In this document: piece by piece, positions 17,655 through 26,370 of the stretch
How positions within the stretch are numbered: the first letter of the stretch is position 1
Layout of the letters: the number at the start of each line of letters is the position of its first letter
DNA from: JBJHBY01 sp050485745
Lineage (GTDB): Bacteria; Pseudomonadota; Gammaproteobacteria; Pseudomonadales; CAMLJR01
Length of the DNA stretch: 64,000 nucleotides
Assembly: GCA_050485745.1 (NCBI GenBank)
Contig: JBJHBY010000001.1
Span: 3,915 to 67,914 of the forward strand
Reading direction: 5' to 3'
Notes under the pieces: model-generated
Seen by the model: the letters and a program-made list of their open reading frames with translations, nothing else
Database searches by the model: none
What the model was told of the DNA's origin: nothing
Made by a program: the position numbers and the translations under genes

Positions 17655-18761
17655 TCAAGCCAGCATGCTGATACTGCGCAGCATGGACGCGACCAGCTCG
17701 GACTGGCGACAGACACCCGCCTTGCTGAAGATCGCCTTGATGTGGGTTCTCACCGTGGACAGACTGATACCCAGCTCATAAGCCACCTCCTTGGCGGTCT
17801 TCCCGGCAAGCAACAGGCTGGCCACCGCGCTCTCCGCACGACTGAAGCCAAACAGATCCCGGACCATCTCCGCGGAAGGCGTGGCAATGCGCCCGGGCTC
17901 ACTGATGAATACACAGATCGCCGGAGACCGCTGGTCCTGATGATGGCCATCACCACGCAGCCAGGGACGGATCAGCATCTGCAGCGGGGGCTGGCCGCGG
18001 AATGCGGGCAGGCTCATCAGCTCGCAGGCACTCAGATCGCGCCGCGCATAGGCCTGGGCAGCCCTTGCCAGAAGCTTACGCAGGCGCCGCCGCAGGGCAT
18101 CATCCAGCCCCTCCCAGCGCAGGGCGTCCAGACAACCAAAACCGCGGCGTTCCAGAAGCTCCTGTGCCGAGCGGTTGCCGCCGAGATAATCCCCGTCAAC
18201 ATTGAGCACCAGTGCACCGATACCAAGGTGATCCAGTGCGTCGGAAAAAACTTCTCTCTGCCTCGACAGGTCGCGAAAGCGTGCATGCACCGCCAGCGCC
18301 CGGCACAGGTGATCCGCGAGATCCTCCAGCAGGCCGCGCTCCAGTTCGCCGAAATTACCCTGGTCCGCCGTTCTCGACAGGGTCAGCAACGACAACTCAC
18401 CCGCGGCAGCGGGGATATTCACGCCGATGATGTATTCAGTACCGGCAGGCTGCAGCAGATCCCGGTAATAACTGCTGGCCAGGAGCCGCTCCCGGGAGAC
18501 CAGCTCATCCAGCCTGCGGGGCGTCCGTGGTGGTAGCTCCCGAAACGGGGTGTCCTGAAAATAGCGACTGAGAAACCGCTTTTCATAGCGCTTGTCGGCG
18601 TTGTAGCTACAGACCATGCCGGGCTCGTCCTGACGCGATGAGTACACAATGAAACTCACCGCCTGACACCGGCACAGGGCGCAAAGACGCTGCAAGAACC
18701 CCCGCCAGGGTGGGGATTCGGTCGCCCCCTGATACACCTCGTCGAGCAATAGCGTATGCAT
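17655..18761 (-). CDS. LuxR-type helix-turn-helix transcriptional regulator
   Basis: A 368-residue regulator. The N-terminal ~290 residues look like a sensor region without transmembrane helices, with a PAS-like central segment. The C-terminal ~65 residues are a LuxR/GerE DNA-binding domain: FSRAESAVASLLLAGKTAKEVA, then ELGISLSTVRTHIKAIFSKAG. No receiver Asp pocket is seen, so it is probably ligand-responsive rather than phosphorylated. The start ATG has GAGAGG upstream. It is divergent from the SDR gene at 18953 and is the obvious candidate regulator of the adjoining SDR/kinase/TonB-receptor locus. Confidence 0.85.
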   Translation of the reverse strand: MHTLLLDEVYQGATESPPWRGFLQRLCALCRCQAVSFIVYSSRQDEPGMVCSYNADKRYEKRFLSRYFQDTPFRELPPRTPRRLDELVSRERLLASSYYRDLLQPAGTEYIIGVNIPAAAGELSLLTLSRTADQGNFGELERGLLEDLADHLCRALAVHARFRDLSRQREVFSDALDHLGIGALVLNVDGDYLGGNRSAQELLERRGFGCLDALRWEGLDDALRRRLRKLLARAAQAYARRDLSACELMSLPAFRGQPPLQMLIRPWLRGDGHHQDQRSPAICVFISEPGRIATPSAEMVRDLFGFSRAESAVASLLLAGKTAKEVAYELGISLSTVRTHIKAIFSKAGVCRQSELVASMLRSISMLA

Positions 18762-18952
18762 CGGCGCCGCCTCTCGGGCTGGTCTTCAGCGCAATATACC
18801 CACAATGAACGATGTCGAACTCACCCGTTTGGCATCCTGACACCGATTCAGCGCTCCGGCTCAATAAATTCAACCCGAATTGGGTATGCATGGGCGCCAT
18901 CGGTTACCGCTAGCATCGTAGCCAGGGCAAAGACAACCACGGGACAACGCCA

Positions 18953-19766
18953 ATGCGGGAAGTGCGGGAAGAAAGGCTGGCCGGCAAGGCCGCCATTATC
19001 ACGGGCGCCGCCCGGGGTGTCGGTGCGGTGATTGCGCGGCGATTCGTCGATCACGGCGCAAGGGTGATTCTGTCCGATGTGCGCGCGGACGAAGGCCAGC
19101 GACAGGCCACCGACCTCGGAGCGTCAGCCCGGTTTGTCCACGCCGATGTCAGCGAGGAGGCGGACTGGAATACGCTCGTCGAGCAGTGCCACCAGCACTT
19201 CGGCCCGGTCGACATATTGGTCAACAACGCGGCGATTCTGGAAATCGCTGGACTCCGCGATACCAGCCGGGCAATGATCGAGCGCCTGTTTCGCGTCAAC
19301 CAGCTTGGTCCAACACTCGGCATCCGGGCGGTAATGGATGACATGATCAGCAGAGGCAGCGGCAGCATCGTCAACGTCGGCTCCGCCGACGGNNNNNNNN
19401 NNGGACATCGGCCTCAGCGCCTATGGTGCGACCAAGTGGGCCCTGCGCGGGCTGACCCGCATGGCGGCGATGGAACTGGGCAGGCATGGCGTCAGGGTTA
19501 ACTGCGTGCATTCGGATGGCGGCAATCCAACGATGAGCGCGCCCTTTCTACCACCGGGAACTGATCCTGAACAAGCCATGCGCGAGCACCTGCAGCAGGT
19601 CCTGAGGCCGCCGCGAGGCAAGCCCGCAGGTGATCGCATGCAGGACATTGCCTGGATGGTGTTATTTCTCGCCAGCGATGAGAGCAGCGGCTGCACCGGC
19701 GCCGACTTTATGGTCGATGGCGGCTATACCGCCGGGCGTTGCCTCAACTGGCAGCAGAACAACTGA
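18953..19766 (+). CDS. short-chain dehydrogenase/reductase, interrupted by an assembly gap
   Basis: A classical SDR that oxidises or reduces an alcohol/ketone with NAD(P). The cofactor motif is TGAARGVG, followed by NNAA and the catalytic Ser region (SIVNVGSAD). After the N run the frame changes, and the catalytic YGATK and C-terminal GADFMVDGGYT follow. For the frames to join, the true missing length must be a multiple of three, so the ten Ns are a placeholder and the gene is probably intact. The ATG at 18953 is taken as start; a GTG at 18962 is an alternative. The APH-like gene follows in the same direction. Confidence 0.85.
19393..19402. other. assembly gap (10 N)
   Basis: Ten Ns inside the SDR gene. 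The left half is in a different frame from the right half, so the real gap length is not ten. Comparison with SDR spacing suggests that only a few codons are absent. Confidence 0.95.
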
Positions 19767-19829
19767 ACGCACCGGAAGGATCAAACGGCCGATCCGGCGC
19801 CAGCCCCATAACAGCAAGGAGTATCACGC

Positions 19830-21194
19830 GTGACGCAAAACAAGGCTCTGCCACAGGACCTTCTCGACTGGATCGAAACCACCGCGGATGGAAAGATCAC
19901 CGGCTTTCGCCGTCACAATGCGCGCCGCGAGGCCTGGGCGATTGACCTCGAGCGCAATGGCCAGGCGGAAAGGCTGTTTCTGCGCATCGACCGGGCACTG
20001 GCCAATGGTCTGCACTCCACCCGAAACCTGCATCGGGAAACATTGCTGATCCAGGCGCTGGCCGATCACGACATCCCCGCGCAGCGTATTCTGGGCTGGA
20101 ACGACCGGCACTGCGCCGCACTGCAGTCCTGGGTCCCGGGAACCGGCGCCCTGCAAAATGAGCCCCGGGAGCACCAGCAGGCGGTGATGCTCGAGTTCAT
20201 GGACATCGTCGCCCGCATGCACCGCATCGACGTGACGGCGCTGCAGATACCCGGCTTCGAAGTACCCACCACGCCGCTGCAGCACTCCTTGCTGGAAATC
20301 GAAGCCGTGGAGGAGCCGCAGCTGTTTCCGGTTTCCGCCTGCAGCAGTAATCCCCTGGCGGCATTCGGCAAGCGCTGGCTGATCAACCACGCCCCCACCC
20401 GGGTTCAGGCCACCTCACTGGTGCAGGGTGACACCGGCCCGGGCAATTTCATGTCGGATGGTGATCACGTCACCGCCCTGGTGGACTGGGAGTGGGCGCA
20501 TTTCGGCGACCCGATGGAAGATCTTGGCAACATCTGGCTGCGGGATTTTTTCAATCCCAGCAGTGGCGGCGACCTGCGCGCCTGCTTCGAGCGCTATGCC
20601 CACAGCAGCGGGCTGGAACTGCAGTACGACAGCATCTTCTACTACCGCGTGCACCAGCTGGTACGCTCGGTGATCGGATTGGTTTACCTCACGGAGCATC
20701 TCGACTGGAAAACCCCGGTGCCGATGAACCTGGGCTATCGCGCGGTGATCGATATCGAGACCTGTGCCGCCATGGCGGAGTGGGCCGGCCTGCCACTGCG
20801 CCAGGCCAAGCCGCTCCCCGAAACCCCGGATGACGCCATCCACGCCACCCTCGCCCGGCAGATGAACCAGCTGGTCCTGCCACAACTCGACGACGCCTTC
20901 ACCCGCAGCCTGGTGCAGGGGCATGCCGACACGCTGCACTACCTGGCACTGCAGGCGCGTCATCAGGCCGAGTTCGATGCGGCGGAACTCGATAGCCTGC
21001 GCACCCTGCTTGGCAACGATGTCCGCGATCTGGGCCAGGGGCAGAAACAGTTGCTGGGAGTCATCGAGGGGCTCGCCATCGCGGACGAGGCGCCGGTACT
21101 GGAGCACCTGTATGGCGTGGCAGTGCGCCAGGCGCAACTGATGGCGCCTCTGACCCGAACCTGGAGCCAGTGCAGCTGGGCCCGGATTCGCTGA
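19830..21194 (+). CDS. APH-like phosphotransferase family protein
   Basis: A 454-residue protein of the aminoglycoside-phosphotransferase/choline-kinase fold. The catalytic loop reads QGDTGPGNF, with Gln in place of the usual His of HGD, and the metal-binding loop is DWEWAHFGDP. The Asp of both motifs is kept, so kinase activity remains possible. Homologues near SDR and acyl-CoA catabolism genes are thought to phosphorylate small metabolites rather than antibiotics. The start is GTG at 19830 with AAGGAG upstream. It follows the SDR gene by 63 bp, probably in one operon, and converges on a second APH-like gene at 21213. Confidence 0.8.
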   Translation: MTQNKALPQDLLDWIETTADGKITGFRRHNARREAWAIDLERNGQAERLFLRIDRALANGLHSTRNLHRETLLIQALADHDIPAQRILGWNDRHCAALQSWVPGTGALQNEPREHQQAVMLEFMDIVARMHRIDVTALQIPGFEVPTTPLQHSLLEIEAVEEPQLFPVSACSSNPLAAFGKRWLINHAPTRVQATSLVQGDTGPGNFMSDGDHVTALVDWEWAHFGDPMEDLGNIWLRDFFNPSSGGDLRACFERYAHSSGLELQYDSIFYYRVHQLVRSVIGLVYLTEHLDWKTPVPMNLGYRAVIDIETCAAMAEWAGLPLRQAKPLPETPDDAIHATLARQMNQLVLPQLDDAFTRSLVQGHADTLHYLALQARHQAEFDAAELDSLRTLLGNDVRDLGQGQKQLLGVIEGLAIADEAPVLEHLYGVAVRQAQLMAPLTRTWSQCSWARIR

Positions 21195-21212
21195 ACGGGG
21201 CGAACGCCCGGG

Positions 21213-22553
21213 TCAGAACCTGATGCGGCGATTGGCCATCGGACCCATCGCCGCCGTCAGCAGGGCCTGCTCGCGCGCGCCCCACCAGAGCAGGTGCCGC
21301 AACAGCGCGCCATCGTCACACGCCGTGCCGCTGGCGGCGGCCACATCCAGGGCCGCTCGCGCGCTCTCCAGGTCGCCGCAGTCCCGCCCCAGCAATACAG
21401 CAATGCGCTCCCGCTCTTCCTCCTCGTAGCGGTCCAGGCCATAGACTGCCTGATCGCGCAGGTAGGTAACCAGGCGCGCCAGCCCTGCCAAACGGTGCCG
21501 GGCAAAGTCCTGTGCCAGGTGGCGCGGCAGCACCTCGCCGAGATTGGCCAGCAGATAGTCATGCCAGGGCAGCGCCCGCCCGGACAGTGGCTCGACCTCG
21601 GGCATCACTTCGCCGTGCACGGCTGCCAGCTGACTCAGCAACGCATGGACATTGGACTGACGGAAGGTCAGCAGCATCGGTACATCCAGCTCCGCATTCG
21701 GGTGCGACAGAGCCATGTTGATGCCCACACTCCAGCGCGCCAGCACCAGGACAATGGTGTAGCGCAGGGCATCACGATCGACGTCCATACCCGACAACTC
21801 GCCATACCAACGCACCAGGTCCGCTGGATCGCCGAAAGGCGAGCCCAGCGACCGACAGAGAATGCAGGCCAGGTCCTCCAGCGGATGACCCAGATGTGCC
21901 AGCTCCCAGTCGATCAGGGCACGGATGTCTCCCGAGTCGTCAAACAGGAAGTTGCCGGGGCCCAGATCGCCGTGCACCAGGGTGGCGTGCGCGGGAGTGG
22001 CCGGAGCACGCTGTCTCAGCCAGCGCCAGCAGAATGACAGCAGAGGCTGGGGCGAGCTGACACGCCGGCGATGCAGACCCTCCCATATATCGATTTCCCG
22101 CTCCAGGGCGTCCCCCAGCGAGGGCCAGTGTGTACCCTGAACCAGACCACTCGCCACGGGGGGCAAACGCTGCAGATCAAGGATCATCGACAGCAACTGG
22201 CGCTGCTGCTGTGCCTGCTGTCCGGGTGGCAGGTCCTTCTGATAGCTGTTGCTGCCCTCGACAAAACCCATCAGCAAGGCCTGGTGCCGGGCAGAAAAGC
22301 CGATGATCGGTGGTACCGCGGCGCCATGCCGCGCCAGGGCATCCAGCACCCGATGCTCCCGCGCCAGATCAAACGGCGTCCCGGACAGCGGGCCACCCCC
22401 CGTATCCACCCGCAGGAGCAGGCATGCTCCGGATTCAAGCCCGACCCTGTAGCTGACCCTGGAGGCGCCGCCCACAAGGCGCTCCATGTTCAACACCGGT
22501 TCACCGACTACCGATGTGACCCAGCTGCGCAGACCGGCTTCGTCGATGCTCAA
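21213..22553 (-). CDS. APH-like phosphotransferase family protein, second paralogue
   Basis: A protein of about 446 residues with the same fold as its convergent neighbour, but with a canonical catalytic loop HGDLGPGNF and metal loop DWELAHLGHP. The N-terminus has the nucleotide-lid segment VGGASRVSYRV. I place the start at TTG (22551-22553), because its bases overlap the TGA of the upstream EthD-like gene and CCAGGGAGA precedes it. The long upstream extension of the frame runs antisense-like through that gene and is not protein-like. Transcribed with the EthD-like and DUF7064-like genes. The substrate is unknown. Confidence 0.8.
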   Translation of the reverse strand: MSIDEAGLRSWVTSVVGEPVLNMERLVGGASRVSYRVGLESGACLLLRVDTGGGPLSGTPFDLAREHRVLDALARHGAAVPPIIGFSARHQALLMGFVEGSNSYQKDLPPGQQAQQQRQLLSMILDLQRLPPVASGLVQGTHWPSLGDALEREIDIWEGLHRRRVSSPQPLLSFCWRWLRQRAPATPAHATLVHGDLGPGNFLFDDSGDIRALIDWELAHLGHPLEDLACILCRSLGSPFGDPADLVRWYGELSGMDVDRDALRYTIVLVLARWSVGINMALSHPNAELDVPMLLTFRQSNVHALLSQLAAVHGEVMPEVEPLSGRALPWHDYLLANLGEVLPRHLAQDFARHRLAGLARLVTYLRDQAVYGLDRYEEEERERIAVLLGRDCGDLESARAALDVAAASGTACDDGALLRHLLWWGAREQALLTAAMGPMANRRIRF

Positions 22554-22903
22554 GCGCGACTCTCCCTGGCCGGGTTGCCATCGATCACGCTGTCCTCGTC
22601 GATGACCACGGTACGCGCGCCCTGCATGTCGAGAAAGCTCGCCAGATCGGCAAAATGGCGGGCGCTGTCCGCCGTCTGATACCAGGCGGCGGCACGCTCG
22701 AACGATGCCCGGTCCGGCCAACAGGTCTCGGCATAGCCATCGAAACCGATGTCATCACCGTCTCCCAGGCGTACCAGGCGTGTGCGAATGATCTCCGGGT
22801 GATCGCGGCGATCCCAGGTATCAGTGTGAGTCTGCCAGCGGCGAAAGACCTCGGCGGGATCCAGCCCGGAACGAAAACGGACGAACGTCACGACACGCAA
22901 CAC
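22550..22903 (-). CDS. EthD-like dimeric alpha/beta-barrel protein
   Basis: A protein of about 117 aa with the ferredoxin-like fold of the EthD/dimeric alpha-beta barrel group, which includes accessory proteins and small cyclases or isomerases of aromatic and steroid catabolism. Visible features are the first strand VVTFVRFR, a GFDGYAE strand and a DSARHFADL helix. The GTG at 22901-22903 is chosen because CAGGAGGTG precedes it at normal spacing. Its stop overlaps the TTG start of the next gene. It lies in a three-gene operon between the DUF7064-like and kinase-like genes. No catalytic residue can be named. Confidence 0.65.
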   Translation of the reverse strand: MLRVVTFVRFRSGLDPAEVFRRWQTHTDTWDRRDHPEIIRTRLVRLGDGDDIGFDGYAETCWPDRASFERAAAWYQTADSARHFADLASFLDMQGARTVVIDEDSVIDGNPARESRA

Positions 22904-22940
22904 AAGCACCTCCTGTTTGATTTCAGTACTGGCCTCTCCC

Positions 22941-23870
22941 TCAGGGCCAGCCACCAGCCAGCACATGCCGGCGCCACAGCGGCAGGCTCCAGGCGTCCTG
23001 CTCCTCGCCATAAATGACCTGGCCCGCAATCTCCCAGCGCATCAGATACAACCAGGTCAGCAGGTTCGGATAGGGCATGTAGGCAAAGCGGTTCAGAGGA
23101 ACACCGACACCGCGCACGCTGTCGCCGCTGGCGGTCAGCAGTGTCAGCTCGATGCGTTGCAGGCGCCCCTCGACAAACTGCACCTGCCGCTGCCCCCCGA
23201 CCACCGCTTCACGCTTTCCTGCACGCTCCACATAACCCTTGAACACACGCTCGCCCTCGGGCTTCGAGTAGGCCAGGAACGCCAGGTCCGCGCCCTGACC
23301 ATGGCAATAGCCGAGACGAATATCGTCACTGATCACCCGCGGCCCCCAGGAACGGTCGCGAATGCCATGGCAGTCGAAGCGATGCTCGCGCCCCTCGAAG
23401 CGAACGTGACCGGAGTAATGGCCCGCCTGGTCGAGATGACCCGCGAAGAATTCACTGGTGCCTTCGTTATCAGTGATCTCCGGCGGCAAGTCACTGGCAA
23501 ACCGCATCGACACCTCGGTATCACCACGCCGGTAGTCCAGCTCGTAGACCCGGCCCTCCTCCAGGGCGCGCAGGCTCAGGCCGTTATCAAGTTGCAAGTC
23601 ACGCAAATCGAGGGGCCCGGCAATGGGCCTGTTCACGTCGTAGTGGAACATCGGCAGATCCCACGGCAGCCAGTGACGCTCATCCCAGATCAGGCAACCG
23701 CCGCCGTAGATGCCCAGCACCGGGCGAAACCACTGGTACAGATACACCGTAAGACGGGCTTCCGGAACCCAGGCACCGAACCAGAACGTCTCCGTCCAGT
23801 GCGGGTTGTCCTCCGGCCAGGTGTGGAAGGCGTCGACCGACTCCGCGCAAACCAGATTCGTATGTTTCAT
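22941..23870 (-). CDS. DUF7064/DUF7065-like protein (hydratase-like beta fold)
   Basis: A protein of 309 residues, rich in Trp, Tyr and His, with no signal peptide. The layout (WTETFWFGAWVPEA early, HGIRDRSWGPR in the middle, then LGYCHGQGADLAF) resembles proteins placed in the DUF7064/7065 families. These share the fold of carotenoid 1,2-hydratase and are frequent in steroid and terpenoid catabolic clusters. I recognise this from overall pattern, not from a definite signature, so the assignment is tentative. The ATG has GGGAGGG upstream. It is the first gene of its operon, divergent from the TonB receptor. Confidence 0.5.
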   Translation of the reverse strand: MKHTNLVCAESVDAFHTWPEDNPHWTETFWFGAWVPEARLTVYLYQWFRPVLGIYGGGCLIWDERHWLPWDLPMFHYDVNRPIAGPLDLRDLQLDNGLSLRALEEGRVYELDYRRGDTEVSMRFASDLPPEITDNEGTSEFFAGHLDQAGHYSGHVRFEGREHRFDCHGIRDRSWGPRVISDDIRLGYCHGQGADLAFLAYSKPEGERVFKGYVERAGKREAVVGGQRQVQFVEGRLQRIELTLLTASGDSVRGVGVPLNRFAYMPYPNLLTWLYLMRWEIAGQVIYGEEQDAWSLPLWRRHVLAGGWP

Positions 23871-24168
23871 TCGCGGCCCTCCCGGAGAGATTCAATGACC
23901 AGCCTCCAATCTAGGGGGGCTGGCACTCCCTGGAAAATCACCCATTTGCGGGAAGGCCCGGCATTTGTCCGGGAATTGTTAGACTACCCCGACAGGCAGA
24001 CGCCGCATTCCCCCCCCGATTTGATGATTGTTGGCGTCCCGGCGCTTGCCCACACTCGATTCACACAGCGGTTGCGCTGCAGTACACACGAACCCGCGTG
24101 ATGCGCCTCCGCCACTACCCGGCCATACGCGGCTCGGACATAACGACAACAAGCAGGGGGAAGATCTC

Positions 24169-26352
24169 ATGTCACAGTCTCGGTGCCCGGCATCACTACG
24201 TCCTGTATCCAGCTACCTGCGGCGCAGCCGCCCGACACACCGGTTTCTGTGCGCAGCGGCCTGCCTGCTGCCACTGGGCCAGGCGGCGGCGCAACCCGTT
24301 CTGGAGGAGATTCTGGTCACGGCACAAAAGCGTACCCAAAGCCTGCAGGAAACGCCGATCTCCCTCGCGGTATTCGATGAGGCCGGTATCGAGCGCCTGG
24401 GTATCACCAACATTGGCGACATCCAGAACCTGGTACCGAACCTGAGCATCATTCCCTTTGGCGTCAGCCCCACTACGTTGCGCATTTACATTCGTGGTAT
24501 CGGCACCGTAGACAGCCAGATTACCCAGGACCCGCCGGTGGGTGTGTACATGGACGGGGTGTACATGGCGCGCAACTCGGGGCTGGCCATGGATGTTGCC
24601 GAAATCGAACGCATCGAAGTTCTGCGCGGCCCCCAGGGCACCCTGTACGGACGCAACACCACCGGTGGTGCGATCAATGTGATCACCCGTCGCCCCGGTG
24701 ATGAATTCGAGTTCGCGCAACTGTTCAGCTTCGGGCGCTTCAGCGAAGTGCGTTCCCGCAGCATGCTCAACCTGCCACTGACCGACCAACTGGCGGCACG
24801 GCTGGTCTACCAGCGGCACGACCGCGATGGCTGGATTCGCAATACCGGCGAGGGCGAGGACTTTCACGCCTACGACAAGGAGGCCATGCGCGGGGACCTG
24901 CGCTGGCAACCCGGCGAGGGCATCACCGTCGACTACACCTGGGACCGCTCGGTCTCGGATTTCGGCGGCAGCTACTATCATCTGGTTGAGCTTAACCCGG
25001 ATTTCGATGTCTTCTTTCCGGACCTCGCCGGAACCCTTGAAAGACAGCGCGGGCGCGCCAGCAAGGCCGAGCTGGCCCTGCCGTTTCGCGCGAGTCGCGA
25101 GCGCACCTCCGGGCATGCGCTGACCGTGAGCATCGACACCCCCGTCGGCGAGCTGCGCTCGATCACCGCCTACCGGGAGCTGAAGCAGAACGCCTATCAG
25201 GACTACTCCGCCAACCCGGACATTTCATTCTTCGTCAATGACCCGTTCCGGCTCGACCAGGAGCAGTGGTCCCAGGAACTGCAGCTGGTCGGCTCCACCA
25301 ACGACGGCCGCTTCGACTATGTAGCCGGGGTGTATTACTTCGAAGAGGAAGGAACGGAAGACGCCCTCGACCGGATCCCCCTGTTCGGCGTCGATCTCCC
25401 ACGCAGGATCGACGTGGAAAACCGCGCCGTGGCCGCCTACGGTGAAGTGACCTGGCACCCGGAGATGGCTCCGGACTGGTCCATCACCGTGGGCGGGCGC
25501 TACACCCGCGACCGGCGCAAGGCCGACAACAACATCGACCCCCGCACCTCGGCCAAGTTCAACAACTTCACCCCGTCACTCACCGTCAACTACGCCATTG
25601 ATGACGTCACCAGCGTGTATGCGAAGGTGGTCACGGGCTACAAATCGGGCGGTTTCAATCTGCGCCAGGCCAACTTCGCCGACGGTTTTGATGAAGAAGA
25701 ACTGATCTCCTATGAGGTGGGCTGGAAATCAGAGCTGATGCAGCGCCGTATCCGCTTCAACGGCGCGCTGTTCTACGCCGACTACGACGACATTCAGCTG
25801 GATATCCTGGTACCGGATCAACCCGACCCGACCCTGACCATCACCGAGAACGCGGGCGAAGCGGAAATCTGGGGGCTGGAAACCGATATCACCGCCATGC
25901 TCACCAGCGACCTGCTGCTGTCGTTCTCCTACGGCTACCTGAACACGGATGTCAAAAGCGTGGTGGGTGATGATGCAAATCTCTACGAACTGCCCAATGC
26001 ACCCAAGCACTCGCTGACGGCAGGTATCGACTGGACCCTGGCCAGAACCCGCGCCGGCGAGCTCAGCCTCGCCGTGGACTACGCCTGGCGCGATGATTAC
26101 CAGACCGGTGTGCGGCGCCTGGTCGGCATTGATGTCGACGCCTACAGCGTGACCAATGCACGCCTGACGCTGACCGGATCGGACTGGTTCGCAGCCGGCG
26201 AATACCGCGTGGCGCTGTGGGTGAAGAACGCCTTCGACAAGGAGTACTTCGCGGATACCTTCGGCAGCTTCAACGGCCTGCACGCCAACCGTGTCGCCAC
26301 CTACGGCGACCCGCGCACCTACGGCATCGACCTCGAATATCGCTTCCGCTGA
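24169..26352 (+). CDS. TonB-dependent outer-membrane receptor
   Basis: An outer-membrane gated channel of about 727 residues. A signal peptide covers about residues 1-41 (hydrophobic FLCAAACLLPLG, cleavage near AAA). A TonB-box-like EEILVTAQKR comes next, then the plug domain with RGIGTVDSQ, the GxYxDGVY strand (YMDGVYMAR) and VLRGPQGTLYGRNTTGGAINV. The C-terminal beta-barrel ends in EYRFR with a terminal aromatic motif. AGGGGGAAG precedes the ATG at 24169; the upstream in-frame ATG at 24028 has no such site. The 298 bp before it hold the divergent promoters. The location suggests it imports the substrate of the adjacent SDR/EthD/DUF7064 enzymes. Confidence 0.92.
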   Translation: MSQSRCPASLRPVSSYLRRSRPTHRFLCAAACLLPLGQAAAQPVLEEILVTAQKRTQSLQETPISLAVFDEAGIERLGITNIGDIQNLVPNLSIIPFGVSPTTLRIYIRGIGTVDSQITQDPPVGVYMDGVYMARNSGLAMDVAEIERIEVLRGPQGTLYGRNTTGGAINVITRRPGDEFEFAQLFSFGRFSEVRSRSMLNLPLTDQLAARLVYQRHDRDGWIRNTGEGEDFHAYDKEAMRGDLRWQPGEGITVDYTWDRSVSDFGGSYYHLVELNPDFDVFFPDLAGTLERQRGRASKAELALPFRASRERTSGHALTVSIDTPVGELRSITAYRELKQNAYQDYSANPDISFFVNDPFRLDQEQWSQELQLVGSTNDGRFDYVAGVYYFEEEGTEDALDRIPLFGVDLPRRIDVENRAVAAYGEVTWHPEMAPDWSITVGGRYTRDRRKADNNIDPRTSAKFNNFTPSLTVNYAIDDVTSVYAKVVTGYKSGGFNLRQANFADGFDEEELISYEVGWKSELMQRRIRFNGALFYADYDDIQLDILVPDQPDPTLTITENAGEAEIWGLETDITAMLTSDLLLSFSYGYLNTDVKSVVGDDANLYELPNAPKHSLTAGIDWTLARTRAGELSLAVDYAWRDDYQTGVRRLVGIDVDAYSVTNARLTLTGSDWFAAGEYRVALWVKNAFDKEYFADTFGSFNGLHANRVATYGDPRTYGIDLEYRFR

Positions 26353-26370
26353 ACGCGGCGCAACAGGTCC

